A DNA stretch of 64,000 bases, taken from Favolaschia claudopus. Taxonomy: Eukaryota > Basidiomycota > Agaricomycetes > Agaricales > Mycenaceae. The translations under genes were made by a program, and so were the position numbers. Each line of letters begins with the position of its first letter. The first letter of the stretch is position 1. Below the pieces are notes generated by a model. It was not told the origin of the DNA and did no database searches. It saw only the letters and a list, made by a program, of their open reading frames with translations. The stretch spans positions 124,001-188,000 of the forward strand of contig JAWWNJ010000087.1 of NCBI GenBank assembly GCA_037176885.1, in the 5' to 3' direction. Shown here piece by piece: positions 53,994-64,000 of this stretch.

Positions 53994-56168
53994 ATGGCTT
54001 CCAAGGGCTCCCCGACCCCTTGGTCGTATATACTGATTCGGTTCGGCCAATGTTCTATATCATCTACACGCTTCAATTCAATTCACAACAGTCTCTTATT
54101 TCGTTTCGTTCTAAAAATATTCTACGGTTCAATCGTCGTCGAAGGCACTCACAACATCCCCAAGACTGGCCGGCCTTGCATAGTCTGTGCCAATCATAGC
54201 AATTCCCTCACAGATGCGCTGTATGTCCTGGCAAGTTCGCTCTGCTGAATGCTCATCATCATTAGCCTTCTTGTGGCGGCGATTCCTCCCAAGGCAAGTT
54301 TCTGCATTATACGACATTCATTCAAGTTCAAGTCTGTTCCCACTCAAGTGCGCTTCACAGGATCGAAATATGTTACGCCTGACTGCAAAGGCTACGCAAT
54401 TCGGGCGCAAAACATTCACGTCTTGGCTCATCGAGTCGGCGGGGACAGTGCCTCTCATGCGACGGAAGGATTACGCAGACGGCACCGCGGACAATACCCA
54501 AGTCATGGAAAAACTCATGGAGGTAGCATGGTGTTGCAGCAACGCTGCGTGATTAGTGCTCATCCAACATCAGGCTCTCGAATTGGGAGACGCCGTATGT
54601 TTATTCCGTCAGTCTCCCCTTCATGAGTCTGGAACACACCAGTAACAACCATCCAGCGGAGGGAATGAGCCGATATCATCCTGGCATAGCTCCCTTGAAA
54701 ACCGGAGGTTTGTGGAGTTATGAGCATTATTCTTCTGCAAGTCTCATATTCCTCGCAGTTGCGCGATTAATATCTGATGTATTGACGCGGAATCGCAACA
54801 ATCCCGACTTCGAGATCTGCCTCTTGAATTGCTCTGTTACATACATGTAAGTTCCTGCCGTGTCTGTCTTCAAATTCTGATGTTTTGTCGAGGCACCGCC
54901 AACATTTTCGTTCGGACGTGCTAGTAACCTTCCACCCACCTATGACATTTACACCCAAGGTGAATCTTCTGGGCCACACCATGGTACCTGAAATATTGAG
55001 CACCTCCAAGACTCATCCAGAGCTGGTCGCGCCGCTTGAGTATGACAATATCCGTCTACTAACAGCGAACATGCACGGCCAGGTAAGTTGAATTGAATAT
55101 TCCCCACTCCACATTTGCTGACCCTGAATCTAGATCAGCTCTGGGACCTTCGATTCACCCTCATGGGATCTAGTCCGTGTAGCCAAGTTAGCGGCCCGCA
55201 TATATGTACCTTTGGGGACGCGCATGACTCTCGGAGATCATGTTAGGGTGGTGCGCACCTTCCTCGAGGCATTCAAAGCCGCGGGTGAGGGGGACGTTCA
55301 CGACCCTGTTGGTGACCGTCAAGAAGATGACGAGACAATCAAGACCGAGTCGGCGGAGCTCACACAGCTGCGCCTCGATTTGACGGTAATTATATTTGCC
55401 TTCATGTTTCCATTTTTGTAACGTTTTGCAGACCTATCAGGACCAACTGGCCCGCTGGGGAATCAAGGATGACAGAATCAGACGCCAGCCACTGGCGCGC
55501 CCACTTATACTTTGGCGCATGGCTGTTCGGCTGACCTGGTCAATGTGCTTATTCTCCCTGTCATTTCCGGGGCTACTGCTCTGGCTCCCCATATTCCTCA
55601 CCACGTTTTACGCCGTCCATAATTTTAAAAAGGCGAGTTTCTTCTCATTTGCTCCAATTTGTCCAGCACCAACAACGACCAGACGGGCCCTATATTCGAC
55701 ACCTGGGACGAAATAGCGCAATACAAGCTAACTTACGGTCTCATATCAGGCCTTTGCGTTTGGTTTGGTGCATCGATGTTCACCTTCCCGTTCTCGGTGC
55801 TGACATTCTTCGTCGTGCCTCCACTGATGTGGATGTCGCTGCGCTGGTTTGAGGACGCCGTCTCGGCGTTCCGCGCATTTACTTCCCTCATGCGCCTGTT
55901 GCTTGTGGGTAAGCCAACACTTCGAAACATGCACAGTCGACGTGAGGACCTGCATAAGCGAGTGATGCAACTTGCGGTTGAAACGCTGGGACTCCCTGAG
56001 GATCCGGAGGCGTATTTTGCTCGCAATGGAGGCAAAGAGAAGGGGCGCGTGAGGGGCCACTGGGAGTCTGGATCGAGATATTTCTCGATTAAACGACGAC
56101 GCAAGAGGGACTGGAACGAGACGTTGAGATTGTATGATATCGTGGATTATCCAAAGGAGGACTTTTAA
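53994..56168 (+). CDS. Glycerol-3-phosphate / DHAP acyltransferase (Gpt2/Sct1 family)
   Basis: ER membrane enzyme for the first acylation in glycerolipid synthesis. It starts MASKGSPTPWSYILIRFGQC. Motif I (H-x4-D) is CANHSNSLTDA. The middle reads LRLTAKATQFGRKTFTSWLI then ESAGTVPLMRRKDYADGT. The FPEG motif is split by introns and reads LGDAVCLFPEGMSRYHPGIA then PLKTG, with VARLISDVLTRNRNNPDFEI after it. Two hydrophobic C-terminal pairs follow (WSMCLFSLSFPGLLLWLPIF; YGLISGLCVWFGASMFTFPF). The tail is basic (KRRRKRDWNETLRLYDIVDY) and ends at 56168. This long form with C-terminal membrane segments is the fungal Gpt2/Sct1 type. About eight introns. It shares a 177-bp divergent promoter region with RRP12 and ends tail to tail with the next gene. 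Confidence 0.9.
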
Positions 56169-56326
56169 ATTATCTGAATGTCGTTTCCGAATTGACCAAA
56201 CGGTCGGAAGTTCTGAAATATGCCGAGGGCCGTGCTGCACACCAATGGGTCGGCAAAATTTTCCATGATCGTTCGAGGGGATAGTACATCTAGAGCTACA
56301 GATACATATGTGAGCAAGCACAAACT

Positions 56327-57443
56327 TCAGAAAGGTCGTGGCTTTTGTGAACTTGACGGCGACAGCGCATTATTTGCATAATACAAATGCGCCGTCGACA
56401 CACTTGTGGAACTGTCCGACTCCGAGATGGTGCGATGATGGGTCGGTGGTGGCACATGTATTCGCAAAGCAGGTGGCGGGACTGAGACCAACGGAGCCGC
56501 CCTCGAACCAAATGCTCCTCCAACTGGCGTACTGGGAACAGCCTGGGCAACAGGAATAGCGGCCACAGGCTCAGCTGCCATAATTTGACTATTCGTCTTC
56601 CACCGCACTTTGGAATAGGTTTCTGGCGCAAGCTCGTCCCGAATCTGCGAAGAACGTTGGCCCTTCGGCCACGCATAAGACCCGGGTGACGCCGGCCATG
56701 CAGGTGTTATGGGAGATGCAGGAACCGTGGCCAAACTGAGGGTGAACGGCTTATATGAGCGTTCTTGGGGATCTCGAGCAGCGGAGGCAACAGAATATTC
56801 TGATTCTGTGGAATCTTGGGAACGCATAGATATTCCACGGGAGAGCTGTGAGTTGGGGAGGAAGGCTGGATCGGGTATGTGGGGTGGCGTTGCCTCTGGC
56901 AGGGGAGTCTGTGCCGAAGGGGCGGAGGCAGTAGGATTTGTCACGGAAACCGGAAGGATACTTCGTTGCGCCATATTCGGAGCGTAGTGCGACAGCTCGC
57001 GCGGAGCCTGGTTCGGAAGAGGAGGTGTGCTGTTTCGAGATATTGGCCGCTGGAGATCCATCATGAGCTGCAAATAAGTCTGCTCCTGCTGGCGAACTTC
57101 GCGACCAATCAAGTCGTGTTGCTGAGCCTCGCGATCGATTAAGAAAGAGTCCGGAGACCCTTGCGGAGACCCTTGGAAGGGGCCGAGCGGGGGTCGAGGG
57201 TGCGCCAAAGCCATGACAGAAAAAGCGGTTTTGTCGAGAGCGCCGTTCTTCATTTGCCGCTTATTCCGTCGATGAACATGAACGACGATGATAATGAGGA
57301 GTATGAGAAAGACGACCCCGCCAGCTATGATTCCGATGAATTCTGCCGGAGACATGGTAATGCCAGCGTTAGTAAGAAACTGTGCAGATGGATCAGGCTG
57401 GGAACGAGCGCAGAAACGTGTAGCGCACCTGAGCGAAAGTCAT
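56327..57443 (-). CDS. Single-pass membrane protein with long Pro/Ser-rich cytosolic tail, orphan
   Basis: A 15-nt first exon (57429-57443, MTFAQ) joins across a GTGCGC...GCACAG intron to FLTNAGITMSPAEFIGIIAG. One membrane helix, IGIIAGGVVFLILLIIIVVH, is followed by basic VHRRNKRQMKN. The remaining ~300 residues are Pro/Ser/Gln-rich, e.g. DREAQQHDLIGREVRQQEQT, SQLSRGISMRSQDSTESEYS and LRIHVPPPTHHRTISESDSS, ending SPSSSQKPRPF. No signal peptide is evident in the short N-terminus, so it may be a reverse signal-anchor protein. Repeated S-x-x-S and SP sites suggest phosphorylation. I do not recognise a family. If the 15-nt exon is wrong, the ATG at 57355 is the alternative start. Confidence 0.6.
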
Positions 57444-57540
57444 TGCGAAAATAAACCGTGAAGAATTAATAAAACCAAAAACGAAGGGGAATGAAAAGGA
57501 AAGGGTGCCCGACGCGGCGTAAACCAGACGGCGTGGAGTA

Positions 57541-58681
57541 CACCACCATTTTATTCAAATGTCAAAATAATGTCCGAGGTGTGATGTCCTCGGAACCATG
57601 ATTTGCGAGCTCCAACAGCTCTCAATTTCGAAATGTCCTCAGAAGCGTGGTTGGGACAGTCTGTGGATGGTTGAAGGACATCCTAGAAGGTTGTTCAAAT
57701 CTTAAGATATATACTGGAATCTTAAGCTCGTCTGATTCAACAAGTACTGTATTTGGAGTAGCTATATCCCCCAATAAACTCCTTGTGACTTAGTATTGAA
57801 TGCACAATGTATTCCAAGGAAGTTCATGAAGTTCCTCGAGCGGACGCAACCTTTTGCTGCTGGATTTGGCGTCGAACTCGAGAAAACGATGAAGTCCCCA
57901 CATCGCATCATGACGTGGCATCATTCAATGGTGATGTTTGTCATTACGGTCTCCGCTGCCACGTCACTCTCTTGTCTTCTTCCCTCATCCCCCCTCCAAA
58001 CTCCTCGTCTTTCACGACACCCCAGAAGGAAGCTCGAAGCCTCTGACACTGTCATCTCTCCTCAACATCCCTTCAAGCTTCAATCTTCAAGCCTCTTCAA
58101 GTCCGTTGTGGCACGAAGATCTCTCCACCTCAGGCAAGAGTCGCAAGTCCGCAAGATCCAAGAACCTCACTGTGCAAGGCTGAGACTGCAAGACAACGGT
58201 CGCAAGAGTCCAAGGCCGCAAGCTGAAAACTTCTCAAGAGTGTAACCCATGCAAACCTTCATCAAAGTCCTTGCCGTCGTCCTCCCCAAGCCTCTCTCAT
58301 CAACACGCTTCGGCCCTCTCCCCACCTCTCTTTCTCTCCATCTTCCGGAAAATTATCATTTACTTCCTCTCCCTCCTCTTCTCCTCTCCCTCCTAGAATC
58401 ATTTGTGTAGCCACTCAATGTATACTTTTGTTGCTTGCAATACCATTTTTTTATTTGTATTTTGATCGAATTTAAGAAGCAATTCAAATATTATTTATGG
58501 CAAGCGCCGTCAGCAAACTGGCTCTAATGTCCTGGAGAGCTTCAGCGCAGAATGTCCCCAGGACATCATCGCCGACGGATTGTCTGGGAATCGATGTTTC
58601 GGTCTCCAGGGAATGTTTCGGAGATGTCAGCTAACAGCATCTGTCAAAACGTCCTCCGGAGGTCCGGAACAAACGGTGGTG
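57541..58681. mobile_element. Candidate degenerate non-autonomous transposable element, gene-free
   Basis: A 1,141-bp segment without a convincing gene, in a window where gaps are otherwise mostly under 950 bp. Both outer ends begin, reading inwards, CACCACC then A/G-TTT, an imperfect match of about 12 of 15 bases, and both are flanked by TA. Motifs of the type ATGTCC(T) and its complement cluster near both ends (57570-57690 and 58527-58660), as subterminal repeats of DNA transposons do. The interior is CT-rich on the plus strand with a CAAG-rich stretch. No transposase frame is visible. A solo LTR or plain intergenic DNA remains possible. Confidence 0.35.
57911..57966. repeat. Perfect 10-bp inverted repeat TGACGTGGCA / TGCCACGTCA
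   Basis: Arms at 57911-57920 and 57957-57966 with a 36-bp loop. Each arm contains TGACGT, the half-site of ATF/CREB-type bZIP factors. It could form a hairpin or serve as paired binding sites. It lies inside the gene-free candidate element. Confidence 0.6.
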
Positions 58682-59280
58682 TATTATAAGCAAATTAATG
58701 AGATTAGACCTCTTGAAGGAAGCATGAAAAGATCAAGAGACAGAAACTACATGTGAGTTACGGTGTGTTTGGCCGGAGATGCCCATGGCCATTTGGTTGC
58801 GACGCGATAAGCAGGGGCACTGTTGATGGCGATGGCATTGAAACAGCCAACCGCCAGCTTGCAGCGCGGCGGAAAGATGCAAGAAACAAGAGTCTGAGTT
58901 GAATTTGGCTGCTACACATGCGCAATATGAGTACGATTGCAGAACGCCTGTTATGGCGTCGACGAGGGAAACGAGTGGCTGTGCCAACGATCGTCACGCA
59001 TCACACGTGGGTGTCACAAATCCGTCACAGCCTCTCTACTTTTTTCTCGGTCCGCGTGTCCCGGAACTCAGCAGCTTTTCGTCTCTGGCAGCATCTGGCA
59101 CATACCCTCTACGAGCTTTGCCTCGGGCCAGCAACGATCTCTGTACATCCACCAGAGTGTATACCGACGACTCATCCAACCCTAGATCTAGCTTCATCTC
59201 CTGCTAATAACTTGTATCTGCCTCAGTCTTGTATTCGCCAACCCTCGGTCCCTCTCTGCATCTGTATTCATACCCAATAG
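58682..59280. other. Upstream region of the EF3/New1/Elf1-like gene
   Basis: About 600 bp with no supported gene on either strand. The last ~250 bp before the ATG at 59281 are pyrimidine-rich and end CCCAATAG directly before ATG, so a 5' UTR intron ending there is possible. Confidence 0.45.
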
Positions 59281-62200
59281 ATGTCTCCTGTTGCAATGCC
59301 CACCATGGATCCCACACACTTTTCTGAAATATTAGATGCTCTCCGTACTGCCCCCACAGCCCCCGGTACGCTCTATTCATTCGAATTTCCTCCGCGTTTA
59401 AAACAATTCATAGACGCAAAAGGCGCTGCTGACCGTCTCGCTCGCGAAGTTGCCAAGATCGGCCTACAATCACTCGAGTACGTCTTCAATTCAATCGTTC
59501 CGCCGTCAATTTACCCCAATTTCCAGAAGCAACGGCTTGCTCAAATCTCTGCACACTTTTGCAACCAACAAAAAATCCGGATATGAACGGGAATCCGCTG
59601 CAATCGCCTTTCAATCTCTAGCTAATATCCTCGGTGCACCCGCGGCACCACTCCTGCTCCCGTCTCTCCCGACCATCTTCGAACTCTACATGGACAAAGG
59701 CGATGTTGTCCGTAGCGCCGCTACAGCCGCCGTCAAGGCCATCCTAAAATTATTCCCTCCAGAAGCCACCAGCGTCGTTTTCCGCGCGCTCGAGTCTATC
59801 TTGGATAGCGGCAAGTGGCGGACGAAAGTCGGCGTACTAGACGCCTTCCGATCTTTTGTGGTTCCTGCCAAAGATGCAGTAGCCGCAGAATTAGCTGTTG
59901 TATTACCCAAAATTGAAGGCGCTATGCATGACACGAAACAAGAGGTTTCCGCCGCCGCAAACAAATGCGCTACTGCATTGTGTGCTACTCTTGCCAATCC
60001 CGACCTCACGCCCCATATACCGGTCCTCGTAAAATGTATGGCCAGCCCCGACACGGTGCCCGCCTGCATCAAAGCGCTGTCGTCCACGACATTCGTTGCC
60101 GAAGTCACGGCGCCAGCTCTTGCCGTCCTAGTCCCTCTCCTCATCCGAGCTCTCAATGACCGAAGCATGGAAGTCCAACGTCGCACTGTGGTTGTCATTG
60201 ACAATCTCGTCAAACTCGTGCGGAATCCACAGGTGGCCGCTCAGTACCTTAGCCCTCTCGTCGAAGGCACGGAACGGATTGCGAAGGGTGCTGCTTTCCC
60301 CGAGGTTTTTTAATCTCTTGATCCGTTGTCCGATTCTTTCTCACGCTATTTCCTAGGTCAGGGCCTTCGGCGAAGCGGCCCTTGAGACTCTACTTAAATC
60401 TGGTGCCTCCACTTCCGGACCACCAAAGACGCATCGTGATATTGAGGGCGAAACCGCAACGGCGCTTACCGCTTTGTTAACGCTCCTTCCAGAAGACGTC
60501 GCGTTCGTCTCCCCGACGTCTCCGAACGGTCCTCGCACCCCCAAATTCTCGTTACTAGCTCGATCACTGACCTTCCAATCATCTTTGGTGGTCGATTTGG
60601 TACATGAACGTCGGTTCAGGGATAAGGAGGCTTGGCATCGATGTGTGGGAGTTTATCTTGTGCCGTGGACCAACGAAGAGCAAGGCTCGGCTTTCGGCGA
60701 GGCCGTCCGCTCCCACTTCCTTGCCATCGATCAGGTATGGTTTTCTTCTTGCCTGAGAAGCGCAAATGATTTTCGAATATTCTCCATAGGCAAAATATAC
60801 TGTTGCCAAAAGTAGCAGCGATGAGGGCGAGGTCCTCTGCGATACTTTGTTCTCGTTAGCCTACGGCGCCCTCCTTTTGTTATCACACACGACATTGCGC
60901 CTCATCCGCGGTCGGAGGTATGGTATCCTCGGAACCAACGGGTCTGGAAAGTCAACGTTGATGCGCCAACTCCGCGACGGCAAGGTGGAGAACTTTCCTC
61001 CTCAAGACCAGCTTCGTGCTGTGATGGTGGAGCATTCCTTGCAAGGTGAAGACGGATCCCTATCAGTGCTGGACTTTATTGCAGCCGGTAAGCAAGCTCG
61101 AACGGTCAGGTATTCTGCCTAAGATTAGTTTTTCTTTTCTAGATCCCGCTCTTGCCGGTGTGAAACGCTCGAAAATTCGAGACCAACTCATAGAGGTTGG
61201 CTTTGATGACAGTCGGCAAGCCGATATTGTCGGTGGTCTATCTGGCGGTTGGAAGATGAAAGTCGAGCTTGCGAGAGCGATGTTATACAACGCTGATTTG
61301 CTCTTGCTCGATGAGCCTACCAATCACGTTTGTTCCTCTCTTTCATTCAATGGACGCCCTCTGAATAAGTTTAACTAGTTGGATCGTGCCTCGGTCAAAT
61401 GGCTCGAGGAGTATTTGTGTGCTCATACCAATGTAACCTGTCTCATTGTTAGTCACGATTCCGGGTGAGTCGAGACGCGTCAGATCGTTCCGTGTCGTTG
61501 TAACGCCCTCCGTCAGGTTCCTCGACAATGTCACGACAGATATTATCCATTACGAGCAGAAGAAGGCAAGCATGTCTGACCTCCCGATGGCTACATCGTC
61601 TAACAGGGCCACCGCAGCTTGTCTATTATCCTGGAAATTTATCAAATTTCGTTGCCGAACACCCAGAAGCCAAGTCGTACTACACCCTTGCGGCAACCTC
61701 TGTCAAGTTCTCATTCCCGCCGCCTGGATCACTCATGGGCGTCCGAAGCAATACCCGCGCCATTCTGAAGATGTCAAACTGCACTTTCACGTATCCCGGC
61801 CGCGATAAGCCAAGTTTGTACAACGTTAGTTGTGCCCTCACCCTGTCCAGGTTCATAGGATTCCAATCTCCGCATCCGTCTCTCCACTCATATGAGCAAT
61901 GTATAGCCGCATAGGTATCGTTGGACCCAACGGTGCTGGTAAATCAACCCTCATCAAACTGTTAACGGTAACTTCTACTCCTCAGACCTGACATCGGCCA
62001 TTGATTTGCTATGCGTAGGGCGAAACCGTGCCTCAGGAGGGCACTGTTTATAAACACCCTTCTCTCCGAGTCGGTTACGTTTCGCAGCATGCAACACATC
62101 ATATAGGTATAGTCTGGTTCCAAAGCTTAGGGGTCTCGATTAAACTAGTTCTCAGAACGCCATCTGGAAAAAACGCCCATCCAATATATACAGTGGCGTT

Positions 62201-63417
62201 TCCAAGATGGACATGATCGTACGTCTTCAAAACTTTTGATTCCTTGTATTGAATTCAGTTCAGGTGAGCTTCTGGAGAAGGCGACGCGTGTTCTGTCAGC
62301 GGAAGAAAAGGCTGTATTAGATCAAGAATGGTTGGGTAGGGATGGCTCCAAACGGAAACTGGAGGTTTGCTTTTTCAAGTGCTGTTTGGATCGAAACTCG
62401 CTAAATTCATGATGTAGATGATCATGGGTCGCCAAAAGTTGAAGAAGTCGTTCCAATACGAAGTCAAGTGGCGAGGACTGGACCACAAATTCAACACTTG
62501 GGTGGCGCGGGACGACCTGCTCAACAAGGGATTCACGAAGCTTGTGCAACAGTTCGATGATTTGGAGTCCTCGCGGGAAGGTGCCGGCTCGCGCGACACC
62601 GCTGCCCATCTTGTACGCAAGCACCTGGAAGATATTGGTCTTGACGGAGATATCGCGCAGTACAACGAAATTTCTGGGCTGTCTGGAGGTATGCTTGCTT
62701 GTGTTCACTTGATCAATATGTCTTATTAACCTGAATAGGCCAGAAAATCAAGCTCGTCATTGCAGCTTGTCTCTGGAACAATCCTCAGGTAATATCTTCC
62801 AAGCCACAGCCTACGATGACTGATCTGCTCTTTGTCTCCAGATATGTATTCTTGACGAACCGAGTAATTTCCTGGATAGGGAAGCGCTTGGAGGGCTTGC
62901 TGTCGCTATCAGAGATTGGGCTGGCGCCGTGGTAATATTTCCCCGCTTCATTAATCTGCCTTCGCTCAATCTCATTTTTGTAGGTTATCATTTCGCACAA
63001 CCATGAATTCGTCTCGGCATTATGTAAATCTTGATCCAACTCTAATTATTCTTGGACGACGTGCCTGACTTCTTCATCTCAGGTCCGGAGATTTGGAACG
63101 TCGACGCGGGCCATATGACGCACCAGGGCAAGGCTGGTGTCGTGGAAGATGCCTTCTTGGACTCGAAGTCACCAAAAGGAAGCGGAACCAATACGCCTGT
63201 GCGGTCCAGACTTGGTACCCCTGCCGCGTCAGCATCTGCTACTCCAGTTGGCAGCGGAGCTGAAGACAACGGCTCACCCCAACCCGGTGTTGTCGTGAAG
63301 AAGAAAAAGAAGGTGACCCGTAACCAACTCAAGGCACAGGAGGAACGCCGGCGGTTGAGGAAACTGGCCTGGTTGACTCACGGTGGTCCCAAGCCCGAGG
63401 ACACCGATAGCGACTGA
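59281..63417 (+). CDS. EF3-family ABC-F ATPase, New1/Elf1-type
   Basis: Starts MSPVAMPTMDPTHFSEILDA. A HEAT-repeat domain follows (ESAAIAFQSLANILGAPAAP; DVVRSAATAAVKAILKLFPP; WRTKVGVLDAFRSFVVPAKD). ABC domain 1 has GILGTNGSGKSTLMRQLRDG, LSGGWKMKVELARAMLYNAD and LLLLDEPTNHLDRASVKWLE. ABC domain 2 has GIVGPNGAGKSTLIKLL, VPQEGTVYKHPSLRVGYVSQ, a chromodomain-like insert (LKKSFQYEVKWRGLDHKFNT), EISGLSGGQKIKLVIAACLW and ILDEPSNFLDREALGGLAVA. The tail is VVKKKKKVTRNQLKAQEERR, ending HGGPKPEDTDSD at 63415-63417. Yeast EF3 clears deacyl-tRNA from the E site, New1 aids termination/recycling, and fission-yeast Elf1 was reported in mRNA export. The short tail and N-terminal HEAT sequence look closer to New1/Elf1 than to EF3. 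More than ten introns. Confidence 0.88.
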
Positions 63418-64000
63418 CATCTTCATCCCGCTCCCCCCCGCTCCCCAGTCTGGTTTTAGAGTTCGTTTTGTATGTTCTGGAGGTCAACCATATTGTAAAC
63501 CAAACAACGCCGAGTGCCTAATTAGGAAATAATGGTTTCGAGATACCTCTTTGCTCATCCTGCCTCGGAACGCCACTCTACTGTCTCCGTTATATATGAT
63601 GCTTTCTTCCGCGATGCTGATCGACGCTTGGCGTGGTATCGAAGCTCGAGCGCTATCGCGTTATCCGTCATTGTAGAATTGAATCATCCCATGGTCGCCG
63701 ACATTAAAATTCTTCATTAATTTTTGTTGTGATAGCCGGAAGCGCTCTCAGCGTAGACCGAATGTTCCGTCAGAGACTCTTCCTTGTACTCATTCTCCCC
63801 GACCTAATGCCTGGTCAGCAGCTCTGTATTAACGCCGCCTTTGAGTGGAATTCCAAACCAAATTCGAATTCGCCGAATCCGATAAACGGCTTGAGAAACG
63901 GCCTCCGATCGCTTCGTCGGTGGCCGGAATCGTCAAGCTAATGACTTCTTACTTCTTTGTCTTGTTGATCCTTTTAGCAATTGCCAGCTTTCCCAACAAG
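63418..64000. other. Right-hand end without a supported gene
   Basis: About 580 bp after the EF3/New1-like stop codon. Short plus-strand frames at 63532-63720 and 63729-63941 have no domain, and I could not join them into a gene. Part of a gene starting beyond the window edge cannot be excluded. Confidence 0.4.

Noticed and set aside
54885..55091. Separate gene inside the acyltransferase locus
   Set aside because: The frame there is an exon plus retained introns of the acyltransferase; the protein is continuous across it after splicing.
57796..58245. Open frame of 149 codons in the gene-free element
   Set aside because: Composition follows the CT/CAAG-rich DNA, no domain is seen, all three frames are similarly open, and no start context or splice partners are convincing.
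63532..63941. Two short plus-strand frames near the right edge
   Set aside because: Neither shows a domain or splices to the other, and nothing supports a gene in the visible part.
1..64000. Biosynthetic gene cluster, operon, prophage or CRISPR array
   Set aside because: Genes are unrelated housekeeping functions in alternating orientations with spliceosomal introns, and no regularly spaced repeats occur.

Overview
This is a window of a filamentous basidiomycete nuclear genome, most likely an Agaricomycete. The evidence is dense genes on both strands, many short GT-AG introns of about 45-60 nt, short intergenic gaps, mixed base composition near 50% GC, and gene content. That content includes an AA9 lytic polysaccharide monooxygenase, a GH45/expansin-like secreted protein, an EF3/New1/Elf1-type ABC-F factor, SNAPC3 and an RNAi-type ZNFX1-like helicase. 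I support 26 protein-coding genes, one of them cut by the left edge. I found no convincing rRNA, tRNA or CRISPR array. Gene spans run from start codon to stop codon; UTRs are not included, and splice sites were read by eye.

Layout. 1-9,300: Rho GEF (-), Bax-inhibitor-1 family protein (+), spliceosomal Snu23 (-), cytosolic isoleucyl-tRNA synthetase (-). 9,300-16,700: HOG-pathway MAPKK Pbs2 (-), BAG co-chaperone (+), an orphan polytopic membrane protein (+), histone acetyltransferase Gcn5 (-). 16,700-25,100: GH45/expansin-like protein with a GPI-type tail (+), low-complexity secreted protein (-), SNAPC3 (+), COG7 (+), small single-pass protein (+). 25,100-39,030: dihydroxy-acid dehydratase (-), Pex5 (-), and an 8-kb CCCH/SF1-helicase/NFX1/RZ-finger gene (-). 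39,500-49,300: ETF-alpha (+), proline/serine-rich orphan (+), Cps1-type M20 peptidase (-), Erg2 (-), Orc6 (-), AA9 LPMO (-). 49,600-64,000: Rrp12 (-), glycerol-phosphate acyltransferase (+), single-pass membrane orphan (-), a gene-free 1.1-kb segment with features of a degenerate transposable element, and the EF3/New1/Elf1-like factor (+).

Most genes are housekeeping: translation, ribosome export, splicing, DNA replication, Golgi trafficking, peroxisome import, lipid and amino-acid metabolism. They are not arranged as a biosynthetic cluster. The most interesting items are the ZNFX1-like helicase with an intact C-terminal RZ finger, two ACGCGT boxes just upstream of ORC6, micro-exons of 11 and 23 nt in the Bax-inhibitor and DHAD genes, a DHAD that appears to lack a mitochondrial presequence, and the possible transposable element at 57.5-58.7 kb. 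I did not find a clearly new multi-gene system.
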